Positions 45,126 through 52,774 of a DNA stretch of 64,000 nt are shown piece by piece (position 1 is the stretch's first letter; every line of letters begins with the position of its first letter). The position numbers and the translations under genes were made by a program. Origin of the DNA: Saprospiraceae bacterium (GTDB lineage: Bacteria; Bacteroidota; Bacteroidia; Chitinophagales; Saprospiraceae); NCBI GenBank assembly GCA_019638455.1, contig JAHBTU010000003.1:930001-994000 (forward strand). Reading direction: 5' to 3'. The notes below the pieces were generated by a model that worked only from the letters and a program-made list of their open reading frames with translations, was not told the origin of the DNA and made no database searches.

Positions 45126-45212
45126 GAGGTGTCATCTCGGAAAAATGGAGGGGTGACACCTCAAAAACAGGCCGAGATGTCACCTTTTTCGTTCCTCAAA
45201 AGATGACACCTC
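45126..45212 (+). promoter_or_regulatory. Candidate RNA switch or attenuator: one segment with three complementary partners
   Basis: Segment A (45126-45140, GAGGTGTCATCTCGG) is complementary to B (45154-45162, 9 bp), to C (45172-45185, 14 bp with one mismatch) and to D (45202-45212, 11 bp perfect). The A-C hairpin is followed by TTTTT (45185-45189) and resembles an intrinsic terminator; A-B or A-D pairing would prevent it. It does not match any riboswitch I know. The promoter, leader length and alternative stems argue for regulated read-through into 45284-46168, or for a small RNA. Confidence 0.5.
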
Positions 45213-45283
45213 CTACCAATCGAGAATAGCTGACCTTTGTGGGGCCAAATTCAAACCTTTCGTTCACTCCATTTGTAGTCATT

Positions 45284-45595
45284 ATGCCTGAAAACAACCC
45301 GCCAAACCAATCCGGGCAACCAGAATCTACATTTGAACGCCTGAAAAAAAAGATTTTTAGCGTCAACGTCACTTTGGGGGAATTCTTTTTGCTGATTTCT
45401 TTTCTCGTGGGTGTCATCGTGACCCTCACGCTCACCTATCGCAACATGGAAGCCAAAGTGCAAAAAATCGAACAGGAAATCGAGAAGCAATCGAAGGAAT
45501 ACAAGTTGGCAACCGAGAGTATGCAGCAACTTTTGGGACAATTTGACAAACGGCTCGACCAAGTTCAAAACGACATCAACCTGCTGAAAAAATAA
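45284..45595 (+). CDS. Small membrane protein with coiled coil, unknown function
   Basis: The protein has 103 residues. A short polar N-terminus (MPENNPPNQSGQPESTFERL) precedes one membrane segment (LGEFFLLISFLVGVIVTLTL) and a coiled coil (NMEAKVQKIEQEIEKQSKEY to NDINLLKK). The heptad pattern suggests dimerisation outside or inside the membrane. No family is recognised. It is followed 30 bases later by a second single-pass protein with a peptidoglycan-binding domain, and both lie behind the structured leader at 45126-45212, so they probably form one operon. Confidence 0.75.
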   Translation: MPENNPPNQSGQPESTFERLKKKIFSVNVTLGEFFLLISFLVGVIVTLTLTYRNMEAKVQKIEQEIEKQSKEYKLATESMQQLLGQFDKRLDQVQNDINLLKK

Positions 45596-45625
45596 CTTTC
45601 TCAAACTAAGACCCAACCTTGTCTT

Positions 45626-46168
45626 ATGCAGGAAAAATCCGTCACCGCCGCATCGCGCACACACAATATCGCCTCTGCCAGCGACACGAAAAATCCTGAC
45701 AGTTCGAGGATAAGAATCAACTACGAAGGATTGCGCACCTTCAATCGTTATGCATTCGTGGGAGGCAGCATCTTGCTGATTGCAGCCGTTGTTCAGGCGA
45801 TGTTGTTCAATAGACTGTTGGATAGAGTGGATTCAAAGCTCTCGCAACACACCTTGCTCATGCAAGAGACTAGCCAAAAGCTGTTGCAGGGACTCAAACC
45901 CATGAATACTACGCTGGGCGACGACTTCTCGAAAAGGACATCCCGCGAAGGACAAGCCGCTTTGATTTCTCCCAAAGAAATTCGCACCGTGCAAGAAGTG
46001 CTTAAGCAAAAAGGCTTCTATCCCGGCGATACCAACGGTCAATACGACAAAAAGACAAAATCCGCATTGAAAAAATTTCAGGTAGCCAACAATCTGCCCT
46101 CCGAAGGCGCCACCTTGGATTTGCTCCTCAACCTCAACGCAGAACATATCAGACAACAGATGCAATAG
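45626..46168 (+). CDS. Membrane protein with C-terminal peptidoglycan-binding domain
   Basis: The protein has 180 residues. One membrane segment (YAFVGGSILLIAAVVQAMLF) precedes a short coiled coil (LLDRVDSKLSQHTLLMQETSQ) and a PG_binding_1 domain (VQEVLKQKGFYPGDTNGQYD, then KKTKSALKKFQVANNLPSEG). It would tie the inner membrane to the cell wall. It shares an operon with the coiled-coil protein at 45284-45595, and a strong terminator follows at 46197-46238. The pair may form a hetero-complex through their coiled coils (inference). Confidence 0.8.
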   Translation: MQEKSVTAASRTHNIASASDTKNPDSSRIRINYEGLRTFNRYAFVGGSILLIAAVVQAMLFNRLLDRVDSKLSQHTLLMQETSQKLLQGLKPMNTTLGDDFSKRTSREGQAALISPKEIRTVQEVLKQKGFYPGDTNGQYDKKTKSALKKFQVANNLPSEGATLDLLLNLNAEHIRQQMQ

Positions 46169-46196
46169 AAGCCCAAAAGGCCTTTTATAGTGATAG

Positions 46197-46238
46197 AATC
46201 GGCTGCCCCTCTCACATTTCGGGGCAGCCGATTTTTGT
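46197..46238 (+). terminator. Intrinsic terminator of the two-gene membrane operon
   Basis: The stem AATCGGCTGCCCC / GGGGCAGCCGATT with loop TCTCACATTTC is followed by TTTTT. It lies 29 bases after the stop at 46168. Confidence 0.92.
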
Positions 46239-46408
46239 TATGGCCAAAATAACAGCCCTGCAAAGCCGTTTTTGCGGCATTTCGCTTGGCATGGCTGCCC
46301 ATAGGAATCTTAACTTATCACCGCTCTCAAAGCGGTCATCCCACACTATACAATTCTATTTTAATCCCGTCCATCATCCGATTTTTCAACGTCAAACTGT
46401 TATCACAC

Positions 46409-46930
46409 ATGAAAAAAGTGTTCTTAATCACATTCGCTCTCGGTCTGGTCGCCTTCTTCGCTTGCACCAAAGACGACAACAGCGGCACCAAAGACTTGGT
46501 CGCCCTTCATATCCGTCTCACGGATGGCCCCGGCGATTATCAGCAAGTCAACGTGGACATCAAGGAGGTGCGCATCAAAGCGGCCAACGACACCTCGCAG
46601 TGGGTTTCCCTGAATACCAACGCGGGCATTTACAACCTGCTCGATTTTCAGAACGGCGTGGACACGTTGCTCGCAACAGGCATGGTGCCAGCCGACGTGT
46701 TGAAAGAGGTTCGTTTCATCCTCGGCCCCGACAACTCGGTGATGGTGGATAGCATCGTTTATCCGCTCCAGACCCCCAGCGCGCAGCAGTCCGGCCTGAA
46801 AATAAAGATTGACAAATCGCTCAATCTCGACATCAACACCCTCACACTCGATTTCGACGCCGAACAGTCCGTGGTCAAGACAGGCAACGGCGGCTTCATC
46901 TTGAAGCCAGTCATCAAAGTGAAAAACTGA
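46409..46930 (+). CDS. DUF4382-domain lipoprotein
   Basis: The protein has 173 residues. The start at 46409 gives a lipoprotein signal (MKKVFLITFALGLVAFFACT, lipobox Cys19). The body (LVALHIRLTDGPGDYQQVNV, DIKEVRIKAANDTSQW, IYNLLDFQNGVDTLLATGMV, VRFILGPDNSVMV) matches DUF4382, a beta-sandwich domain of unknown function common in Bacteroidota. It is probably a surface or periplasmic lipoprotein. It is preceded by a terminator and followed by a repeat-rich spacer, so it is a single-gene unit. Confidence 0.88.
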   Translation: MKKVFLITFALGLVAFFACTKDDNSGTKDLVALHIRLTDGPGDYQQVNVDIKEVRIKAANDTSQWVSLNTNAGIYNLLDFQNGVDTLLATGMVPADVLKEVRFILGPDNSVMVDSIVYPLQTPSAQQSGLKIKIDKSLNLDINTLTLDFDAEQSVVKTGNGGFILKPVIKVKN

Positions 46931-46950
46931 GATGTGAGACGCTGAAAACG

Positions 46951-47045
46951 CAGGCTGTCTCACAAGTTTAAACTTCGACAGGATTAACAAGATTTACAGG
47001 TTTTTTTTCCAAAAATAAGGACGCAAATCCTGTAAGTGTTGTTAT
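46951..47045 (-). repeat. Truncated MITE-like element joined to repeat family B
   Basis: GGCTGTCTC...CGACAGGATTAACAAGATTTACAGG...AAATCCTGTAAGTG matches about 95 bases of the inverted form of element 17958-18114 but lacks both terminal repeats. It stops where family B begins (TTATACCCAG at 47042), as if family B had inserted into or replaced the rest. Confidence 0.7.
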
Positions 47046-47130
47046 ACCCAGATGAAAGAGGGTTTGAACCTGCCGGTTGGCAAGGCAGGGATTTCCTTGA
47101 TTGATTTGCATGATTTCCAAAGGATTGCAA
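47041..47130 (+). repeat. Dispersed repeat family B, copy 3 (inverse orientation)
   Basis: From TTATACCCAGA through CCTGCCGGTTGGCAAGGCAGG and TTGATTGATTTGCATGA to AAAGGATTGCAAGC. It is the reverse of the copies at 29300-29420 and 53589-53710. Its possible translation LPVGKAGISLIDLHDFQRIAS is conserved with the 53.6-kb copy. Confidence 0.8.
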
Positions 47131-47263
47131 GCACACATTCAGGCGGGGGTGCATTTCAAATCGTCGCTTTTGTACGCCGGAACACTGTTCTGATATGCCG
47201 GAACAGCGTTCCGTCTTATTTGCGACAATTTGAAATGCACCCCCGCCTGAATGTGTGCTTGCA
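47126..47263. repeat. Large inverted repeat (family C), 42-bp arms
   Basis: The left arm 47126-47167 (TGCAAGCACACATTCAGGCG...) and right arm 47222-47263 are reverse complements with one clear mismatch. The 54-base loop contains the smaller pair CCGGAACACTGTTC / GCCGGAACAGCGTTCC. It ends 68 bases before the scpB start. A diverged arm sequence recurs at 39180-39225. Confidence 0.9.
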
Positions 47264-47331
47264 TACCAGATGTTCAAAGACCTCAATCAATCCATCGCCA
47301 ATCAACCAATCTCCATTCTTACCTTTGCCCC

Positions 47332-47907
47332 ATGAAACAGCACATCGAAGCCCTCATCTTTGCTTCACCGCAGGCGATACCCACAGCCGATATCAAATCG
47401 GTATTGGAAGAGGCTTTGCAGATGGAGGTGTCGGAGGCTGACATCTTGGCCGCCATCGAAGAAACCCGAGCGCAGTTTTCGCAGGATAATTTCGCATTCG
47501 AGTTGGTGGAAATAGCCGGGGGGTGGCAGTTTCTCACTAAGGGCGCCTACCACAATGCCGTTGCCATTCATCTTAAACAGACAACCAAAAAACGGCTTTC
47601 GCAGGCAGCCATGGAAACGCTGGCACTCATTGCCTACAAACAACCCGTGAGCCGCTCCGAGCTCGAGGAAATTCGCGGTGTCAACTGCGACTATGCTTTG
47701 CAGAAACTTTTGGAAAAAGAACTTGTTACAATTGCCGGACGCAGCGAAGGCCCCGGTCGCCCGCTCCTCTACGCCACTTCCGAAAAATTCATGGACTATA
47801 TGGGCATCAATAGTTTGGCAGACTTGCCCAAACCCAAAGATTTCAAAGAGGTGGAAAACACGGTGGGAGAAGCACCTGCCGCGGAAGAAGTGGTAGAGAG
47901 GAACTGA
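47332..47907 (+). CDS. scpB: SMC-ScpAB complex subunit ScpB
   Basis: The protein has 191 residues. ScpB pairs with ScpA and SMC in the condensin that organises and segregates the chromosome. Two winged-helix domains are visible; the key blocks are MKQHIEALIFASPQAIPTAD, LVEIAGGWQFLTK, LSQAAMETLALIAYKQPVSR and YALQKLLEKELVTIAGRSEGPGRPLLYAT. The start at 47332 is fixed by the family N-terminus. TACCTTTG lies only 5 bases before the ATG (47320-47327) without a matching upstream box, so the promoter is uncertain. scpA is not adjacent. A DUF2480 gene follows after 51 bases. Confidence 0.93.
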   Translation: MKQHIEALIFASPQAIPTADIKSVLEEALQMEVSEADILAAIEETRAQFSQDNFAFELVEIAGGWQFLTKGAYHNAVAIHLKQTTKKRLSQAAMETLALIAYKQPVSRSELEEIRGVNCDYALQKLLEKELVTIAGRSEGPGRPLLYATSEKFMDYMGINSLADLPKPKDFKEVENTVGEAPAAEEVVERN

Positions 47908-47958
47908 ACATTCGCCCAAGGGCTTGGTGGAGACATCAAAAACGACATCTATTCAATC

Positions 47959-48477
47959 GTGGAGACTACACTCGAACAACCGCTCGTCAATCGCGTCGCG
48001 CAAAGCGGCCTCCTCACCATTGACTTGGAAGAGCTTTACCCGACTGGTGAAATCGTGCCCTTCGACTTGAAGGACTACCTGTTCATGGGTCTGATTTTGA
48101 AAGAAAAAGATTTTCGGGAAGCCTTGAAAGCCCATGACTGGTCGCAGTATGAAGGGAAAAACTTGGCCGTGTTTTGCTCCGCCGATGCCATCATTCCGAT
48201 GTGGGCCTATATGCTTGTGGCCACCCACGCCGCGACTTTTGCCAGCGATGTTGCACTCACCACACCCGATTTATTTGCCGAAACCGCATTTTTGCGAAAA
48301 CTCGCCACGCTGAACATGGACGACTACGCGGGCAAGCGAATTGTCGTCAAAGGTTGCAGCGACAAGCCCGTGCCTCCCTCGGCGTATATGGAAATCACGC
48401 GCCGCCTCCAACCCGTGGCCCAGAGCATCATGTTCGGCGAACCCTGCTCCACCGTGCCTGTTTACAAGAAAAAGTAA
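47959..48477 (+). CDS. DUF2480-family protein
   Basis: The protein has 172 residues with a GTG start (VETTLEQPLVNRVAQSGLLT). The conserved pieces EIVPFDLKDYLFMGLILKEK, VFCSADAIIPMWAYMLVA and IVVKGCSDKPVPPSAYMEIT match DUF2480, a cytoplasmic family of unknown function found in Bacteroidota. There is no signal or membrane segment. It follows scpB closely and may be co-transcribed with it. The two genes may share a housekeeping role, but the sequence gives no mechanism. Confidence 0.85.
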   Translation: METTLEQPLVNRVAQSGLLTIDLEELYPTGEIVPFDLKDYLFMGLILKEKDFREALKAHDWSQYEGKNLAVFCSADAIIPMWAYMLVATHAATFASDVALTTPDLFAETAFLRKLATLNMDDYAGKRIVVKGCSDKPVPPSAYMEITRRLQPVAQSIMFGEPCSTVPVYKKK

Positions 48478-48479
48478 GA

Positions 48480-48500
48480 GGGGCTTGTTCCTCAAGCCCC
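48480..48500. terminator. Short hairpin between convergent DUF2480 and ABC exporter genes
   Basis: GGGGCTTG / CAAGCCCC with a 5-base loop overlaps the stop codon of the ABC gene. On the minus strand a TTTTT follows about 6 bases later. It may terminate transcripts from both sides. Confidence 0.45.
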
Positions 48501-50267
48501 AGCCTCCGCCGTCACCTGCAAAAACTGCTTTTCGTACAACTCGCGGTATTTGCCTGCTTCCAGTTCGAGCAACACATCGTGCGAGCCGAATTCCTTGACC
48601 TCGCCTTTTTCCAAGACCAAAATGTTTGTGGCGTGGCGAATCGTGGAGAGGCGATGCGCGATGATGATGCTCGTGCGCTTGGCGATGAGCGTCTCGATGG
48701 CGTGTTGTATGACGGCTTCCGATTCGGGGTCAATAGACGAAGTAGCCTCGTCGAGAATAAGTATGTCTGGATTGAACACGAGCGCCCGCACGAAGGAAAT
48801 CAGCTGGCGTTGGCCCATCGAAAGCGTCGCGCCTCGCTCCATCACCTGATATTGATAGCCGCCCGGCAATTTTTGGATAAACTTGTGTGCGCCAATCATT
48901 TTTGCGGCCTTCACCACTTGTTCCTCCGTGATGCTGGAGTCGCGCAAGGTGATGTTTTCGAGCACGGTGCCTGAAAAAAGAAAAACATCTTGCAGCACGA
49001 CCGCGATGCGACGGCGCAGCGCGAACACATCATATTCTCGCAGGTCGTGGCCGTCAATGCGAATTTGCCCTTTCTGAACTTCATAGAAACGATTGAGCAG
49101 GCTGATAATCGTCGTCTTCCCGCTACCTGTGCTTCCCACGATGGCCAACGTGTCGCCGGGATTTATTTCAAAAGAAACACCGCGTAGTATCGCGTCTTTT
49201 TCCAAATCACCGCTGTACGAAAAATGCACTTGGTCGAACTCCACCCTGCCTTGCAGTTTTTCAGGGGTCAGATGGCCGGAGTTTTGCACTTTGTCATTGT
49301 TCTCCAACAGCCTGAACACGCGCTCTGCGGCAATCAATCCCATTTGGAGGGTGTTGAACTTGTCGGCCAACATTCGGATGGGGCGGTAGAGCATCGTGAT
49401 GTAAAGCGGAAAAGCGACAAGCATCCCAATCGTCACTTCCTCCATGAGCACGCCGCGAGCGCCATACCACACCATGAGGCCGAGCGAGAGTGCAGAAATG
49501 ATATCAACCACCGGAAAAAAAACAGCGTAGGCGAAAATGGCACGCAGGTTGGCCGAGGTGTAGTCCCTGTTGATTTGGCGGAATTTCTCCGCTTCGCGGG
49601 CCTCCGCATTGAAAATTTGCACGATGCGCATTCCGCTGATGCGTTCCTGTAAAAAAGAGTTCATGGTGGCAATGTGATTGCGCACTTTCTCATAACTCTT
49701 GCGCACGCTTTCCTTGAATTGGTAACTCCCCCATATCAAGAGCGGAAAGACCACCAGCACCACCAACGTCAATTTCCACGAGGTATAAAACATCATGGCC
49801 AAAACAGCCGTCAGCGTCATCAAATCTGCCAGAATCGTGATGCTTCCCTCTGAAAAAACGGTGTTGATGGCCTCAATGTCGTTGATGGTGCGCGTGGTGC
49901 TTTGGCCGATAGGTGTTTTGTCGAAATAGTTGAGATTAAGGCTCGTGACGTGGTTGAATACCTTCACGCGCAAGTCGCGTATGGTCGCTTGACCCAGCCA
50001 ATCCGCCCAATAAAGGAAGAAGTAGCGCAACACCACTTCCAGCAACAACACACCCAAGATGATGCAGGTCAAAAGCGCCATGCCACTCACGTTGCCCGTC
50101 ACGATGTAGTCGTCCACCATCGTTTCCACCAATTTGGGTCGAAGCACTGCCAACGGGGCAAGCACAAGCGTCAGTGCTGCGGTGAAGTAAAAGGTCCGTT
50201 TGTAAGGCTTCACCATAGCCATCACTCGGCGGAACAAGGGGTAGTTGAATTTCTGAGTGTCAGACAT
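48492..50267 (-). CDS. ABC exporter, fused membrane and ATPase domains (MsbA/LmrA type)
   Basis: The protein has 591 residues, a half-transporter that works as a homo- or heterodimer. Six membrane segments (FYFTAALTLVLAPLAVL, ALLTCIILGVLLLEVVL and others) include the NYFDKTPIGQSTTR coupling region. The ATPase domain has Walker A VGSTGSGKTT, Q loop VVLQDVFLF, signature LSMGQRQ, Walker B ILILDEATSSID and the switch His in IIAHRLST. The signature varies slightly (LSMGQ for LSGGQ), which is common in this type. It may export lipid, peptide or drug; the substrate is not determined. Confidence 0.92.
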   Translation of the reverse strand: MSDTQKFNYPLFRRVMAMVKPYKRTFYFTAALTLVLAPLAVLRPKLVETMVDDYIVTGNVSGMALLTCIILGVLLLEVVLRYFFLYWADWLGQATIRDLRVKVFNHVTSLNLNYFDKTPIGQSTTRTINDIEAINTVFSEGSITILADLMTLTAVLAMMFYTSWKLTLVVLVVFPLLIWGSYQFKESVRKSYEKVRNHIATMNSFLQERISGMRIVQIFNAEAREAEKFRQINRDYTSANLRAIFAYAVFFPVVDIISALSLGLMVWYGARGVLMEEVTIGMLVAFPLYITMLYRPIRMLADKFNTLQMGLIAAERVFRLLENNDKVQNSGHLTPEKLQGRVEFDQVHFSYSGDLEKDAILRGVSFEINPGDTLAIVGSTGSGKTTIISLLNRFYEVQKGQIRIDGHDLREYDVFALRRRIAVVLQDVFLFSGTVLENITLRDSSITEEQVVKAAKMIGAHKFIQKLPGGYQYQVMERGATLSMGQRQLISFVRALVFNPDILILDEATSSIDPESEAVIQHAIETLIAKRTSIIIAHRLSTIRHATNILVLEKGEVKEFGSHDVLLELEAGKYRELYEKQFLQVTAEAGA

Positions 50268-50518
50268 TTATGAGGAGGATGTGGGCGGGTTGATGGGTTT
50301 GAGGGCTGTTTGGTTGGCGAGATGCGCACCCGGCCCGCCTGCCCGCCAATCTTAACGGCCTTTCAAACGATTTTATACAAGCAAAGTTCGGCAAAAGCAG
50401 TTTTTGGTCGTTAAAAACAAAAAAATAATCGCAATTATTGGTTCACAGGCTTCCAAAGGGGCTTAGTTTCGCCCTGCAATCAAACGTTAGTCTTTCACAA
50501 AACGAAAATACTCTCTGT

Positions 50519-51082
50519 ATGCTCACCAATCCTTCCTACCCGGACCCCTCCACCGTTTCCTACCGTCAGCTGGCCATCCGATTCGGCGCTATTTGGGCAG
50601 GTGTCGGCATTCTTTCATCGCTGGTTGCTTTCCTCACCAACACTGACCCTTCCATGCCAACCACTGGCTCCATCAAGTGGGTTTACACATTGATTGGAGT
50701 GGGCGTGGCCATATGGGCCATCGTCAGCGCAATCAAAGCTGACAGGGATGAGCAATTGGGCGGTTACATTGGCTTAGGCCGTTGCATCGGCATAGGCGCG
50801 CTCACTGGCTTGGTCGCTGGCGCTATCGGAGCCGTTTTTTCCATTCTCTACATGACGGTCATCAATCCCGGTTACAAGCAACAAATGATGGATGCCATGC
50901 AGGAGGCTTGGGCCGAGCAGGGCATGAGCGAGGAACAAATCGAATTGGCCGCAAGCATGTCATCAGCTTTCACCAACCCGATAGGGATGTCTCTCATGCA
51001 GGTATTTATGAGTGTGCTGATAGGCCTCATCATCGGCCTCATAGCGGGTCTAGTCATGAAGCGCGAACGCTCTGTCATTTGA
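50519..51082 (+). CDS. DUF4199-family membrane protein
   Basis: The protein has 187 residues with four membrane segments (AIRFGAIWAGVGILSSLVAF, WVYTLIGVGVAIWAIVSAI, CIGIGALTGLVAGAIGAVFS, QVFMSVLIGLIIGLIAGLVM). The polar insert PGYKQQMMDAMQEAWAEQGM with Met-rich helices is typical of DUF4199, a Bacteroidota-specific family of unknown role. The start at 50519 begins the conserved part. A second DUF4199-like gene follows after 10 bases, so the two are surely one operon. Confidence 0.85.
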   Translation: MLTNPSYPDPSTVSYRQLAIRFGAIWAGVGILSSLVAFLTNTDPSMPTTGSIKWVYTLIGVGVAIWAIVSAIKADRDEQLGGYIGLGRCIGIGALTGLVAGAIGAVFSILYMTVINPGYKQQMMDAMQEAWAEQGMSEEQIELAASMSSAFTNPIGMSLMQVFMSVLIGLIIGLIAGLVMKRERSVI

Positions 51083-51092
51083 TTGTCTTCCA

Positions 51093-51608
51093 ATGAAAAA
51101 CGTTAGTGTTCGATATGGTCTTTTGGGCGGCATGGTAGTCGTCTTCTTTTTTGTGATGCTCTACATTGTCAAAAAAGAATACCTGCTCGATATCTGGCTC
51201 TATTGGGGGAGCCTGGTCTTCTATCTATTGTTCATGTGGCAAGCCGCCAAAGAAGACTGCGCCGAAAAAGGCGTTGCCCGCGACTTCCGCGACATTATCC
51301 GAACGCCGTTCACTGTCTTTTTACTGGTCAACCTGCTATTCTGGCTTTGCTGGTACACACTGCATCTGGCCGACCCCGAATTGCTGCGGATGGAGGCTCA
51401 GCTTCAATTGGACTACCTGCAAAAAAAACTTGATGAAGGTCCCGGCGACCCGCAACGAGCCAACCAACTCCGCGAACAGATTCAAACCATTGAGAAAGAG
51501 GGGGTTTCGCTCACCATGGGCGCCGTATTCATGCAAATGGGCATCGGAGCCTTGGGCGGGTTCGTGTTAGCTGCCGGTATCGCTGGCATCATGCGTATGA
51601 GAAAATGA
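51093..51608 (+). CDS. DUF4199-family membrane protein, second of tandem pair
   Basis: The protein has 171 residues with the same four-segment plan (LLGGMVVVFFFVMLYIV, LYWGSLVFYLLFMWQAA, PFTVFLLVNLLFWLCWYTLH, MGIGALGGFVLAAGIAGIM). Its insert is more polar and coiled (QLQLDYLQKKLDEGPGDPQR). It is divergent in sequence from its neighbour, suggesting an old duplication and possibly a hetero-oligomer. Downstream lies a fragment of the dispersed repeat family. Confidence 0.78.
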   Translation: MKNVSVRYGLLGGMVVVFFFVMLYIVKKEYLLDIWLYWGSLVFYLLFMWQAAKEDCAEKGVARDFRDIIRTPFTVFLLVNLLFWLCWYTLHLADPELLRMEAQLQLDYLQKKLDEGPGDPQRANQLREQIQTIEKEGVSLTMGAVFMQMGIGALGGFVLAAGIAGIMRMRK

Positions 51609-51640
51609 ATGGCTCATGTTCCTCAATGGTTGACGGTTTT

Positions 51641-51740
51641 TTGGGAGACGGGATTTACAAGAATTGGGCTTATCCTTTTCAAGTGCCTGCCAATCTTGTA
51701 AATCCTGTCCAAAAAAATTTTCTCAAAAAAACCTGTCAGC
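51641..51740. repeat. Fragment related to the MITE-like family
   Basis: GGGATTTACAAGAATTGGGC... faces ...CCAATCTTGTAAATCCTGTC, the inner palindrome of the family, without the GTAAAAACTTAGC ends. It lies between convergent genes and may also act as a 3' hairpin. Confidence 0.55.
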
Positions 51741-51748
51741 CGGGCTTC

Positions 51749-52774
51749 TCAACTGCCCATGCCCTCTATCCCTGTCACCGTCGTGTATTTGAACGACAGC
51801 TTTTGGTCGGGGTGCACGATTTTGAAGGCTGACTGGCAAGCCAGCGTTGCCTCGTGGAAGCCGCAGAGAATCAGCTTGAGTTTGCCCGTGTAGGTATTGA
51901 TGTCGCCAATGGCAAAGATACCCGGCACGTTTGTGCTGTAGTCAAGCGTATTGACCTCGATGGCGTTCTTGTCAATGCCAAGTCCCCAGTTGGCAATCGG
52001 CCCGAGTTTGGGTGTGAGGCCAAAAAGCGGCACAAAATGGTCGGTCGGTATCTGGAACGCCCCTTCCGTGTCGTGTTGAATGGTGACGCTGTGGAGCTGG
52101 CCGTTGCCATTCAACCCGACGACTTGCGAGTTGGTGAGAAGTTTGATTTTTCCTTTTTCTGCCAAATACTGGATTTTTTCCACCGAGTCAGGCGCGCCGC
52201 GAAATTCCGTTCGGCGATGAACGAGCGTAAGCTCACGGGCGACTTTGGAAAGATAAATCGCCCAATCGAGCGCCGAGTCGCCCCCGCCAGCAATGACGAC
52301 GCGGCGATTCTGGTAGAATTCCGGGTTGCGCACGAAGTATTCCACACCCTTGTCCTCAAACTCGCCGATGTTGTCAATCGGAGGCTTTCGAGGCTCAAAA
52401 CTGCCCAAGCCGGCGGCGATGAAAATGACGGGCGCGAGGTGCTTGGCGCCCTTCGAGGTGGTGACGAGCCATCGGCCATCTGCTTGCTTTTCAACGGTTT
52501 CGGCGCGTTCGCCCAGCGTGAAGCCCGGTTTGAAGGGGGCGATTTGGCGCATCAAGTTGCTCACCAAGTCGCTTGCCAGAATCTCCGGGCAACCGGGAAT
52601 GTCGTAGATGGGCTTTTTCGGATAAATTTCCGTGAGCTGCCCGCCGGGATAGGGTAGGGCATCAATGAGGTGGCAGCGCAATTTCAACAATCCCGCCTCG
52701 AACACGGCGAACAGACCCACAGGCCCCGCCCCAATGATGATAATGTCAGTCTCTATCGTTTTTTGATTTTCCAT
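51749..52774 (-). CDS. Ferredoxin-NADP(+) reductase, thioredoxin-reductase type
   Basis: The protein has 341 residues. The FAD motif IIIIGAGPVGLFAVFEAGLL, the NADP motif VVIAGGGDSALDWAIYL and the late GIFAIGDINTY match the TrxR-like ferredoxin-NADP reductases (YumC type). The thioredoxin-reductase CxxC is absent, as expected for this class; only RNPEFYQNRRVVIAGGGD-like spacing is present. It moves electrons between NADPH and ferredoxin or flavodoxin in the cytoplasm. Its 5' end overlaps the 3' end of the preceding exported-protein gene by 29 bases, so translation may be coupled. Confidence 0.92.
   Translation of the reverse strand: MENQKTIETDIIIIGAGPVGLFAVFEAGLLKLRCHLIDALPYPGGQLTEIYPKKPIYDIPGCPEILASDLVSNLMRQIAPFKPGFTLGERAETVEKQADGRWLVTTSKGAKHLAPVIFIAAGLGSFEPRKPPIDNIGEFEDKGVEYFVRNPEFYQNRRVVIAGGGDSALDWAIYLSKVARELTLVHRRTEFRGAPDSVEKIQYLAEKGKIKLLTNSQVVGLNGNGQLHSVTIQHDTEGAFQIPTDHFVPLFGLTPKLGPIANWGLGIDKNAIEVNTLDYSTNVPGIFAIGDINTYTGKLKLILCGFHEATLACQSAFKIVHPDQKLSFKYTTVTGIEGMGS

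Noticed and set aside
47052..47441. Possible small gene starting MKEGLNLPVGKAGISLIDLH
   Set aside because: The frame begins in repeat family B and runs through a palindrome into scpB in another frame. The shared peptide comes from the repeat.
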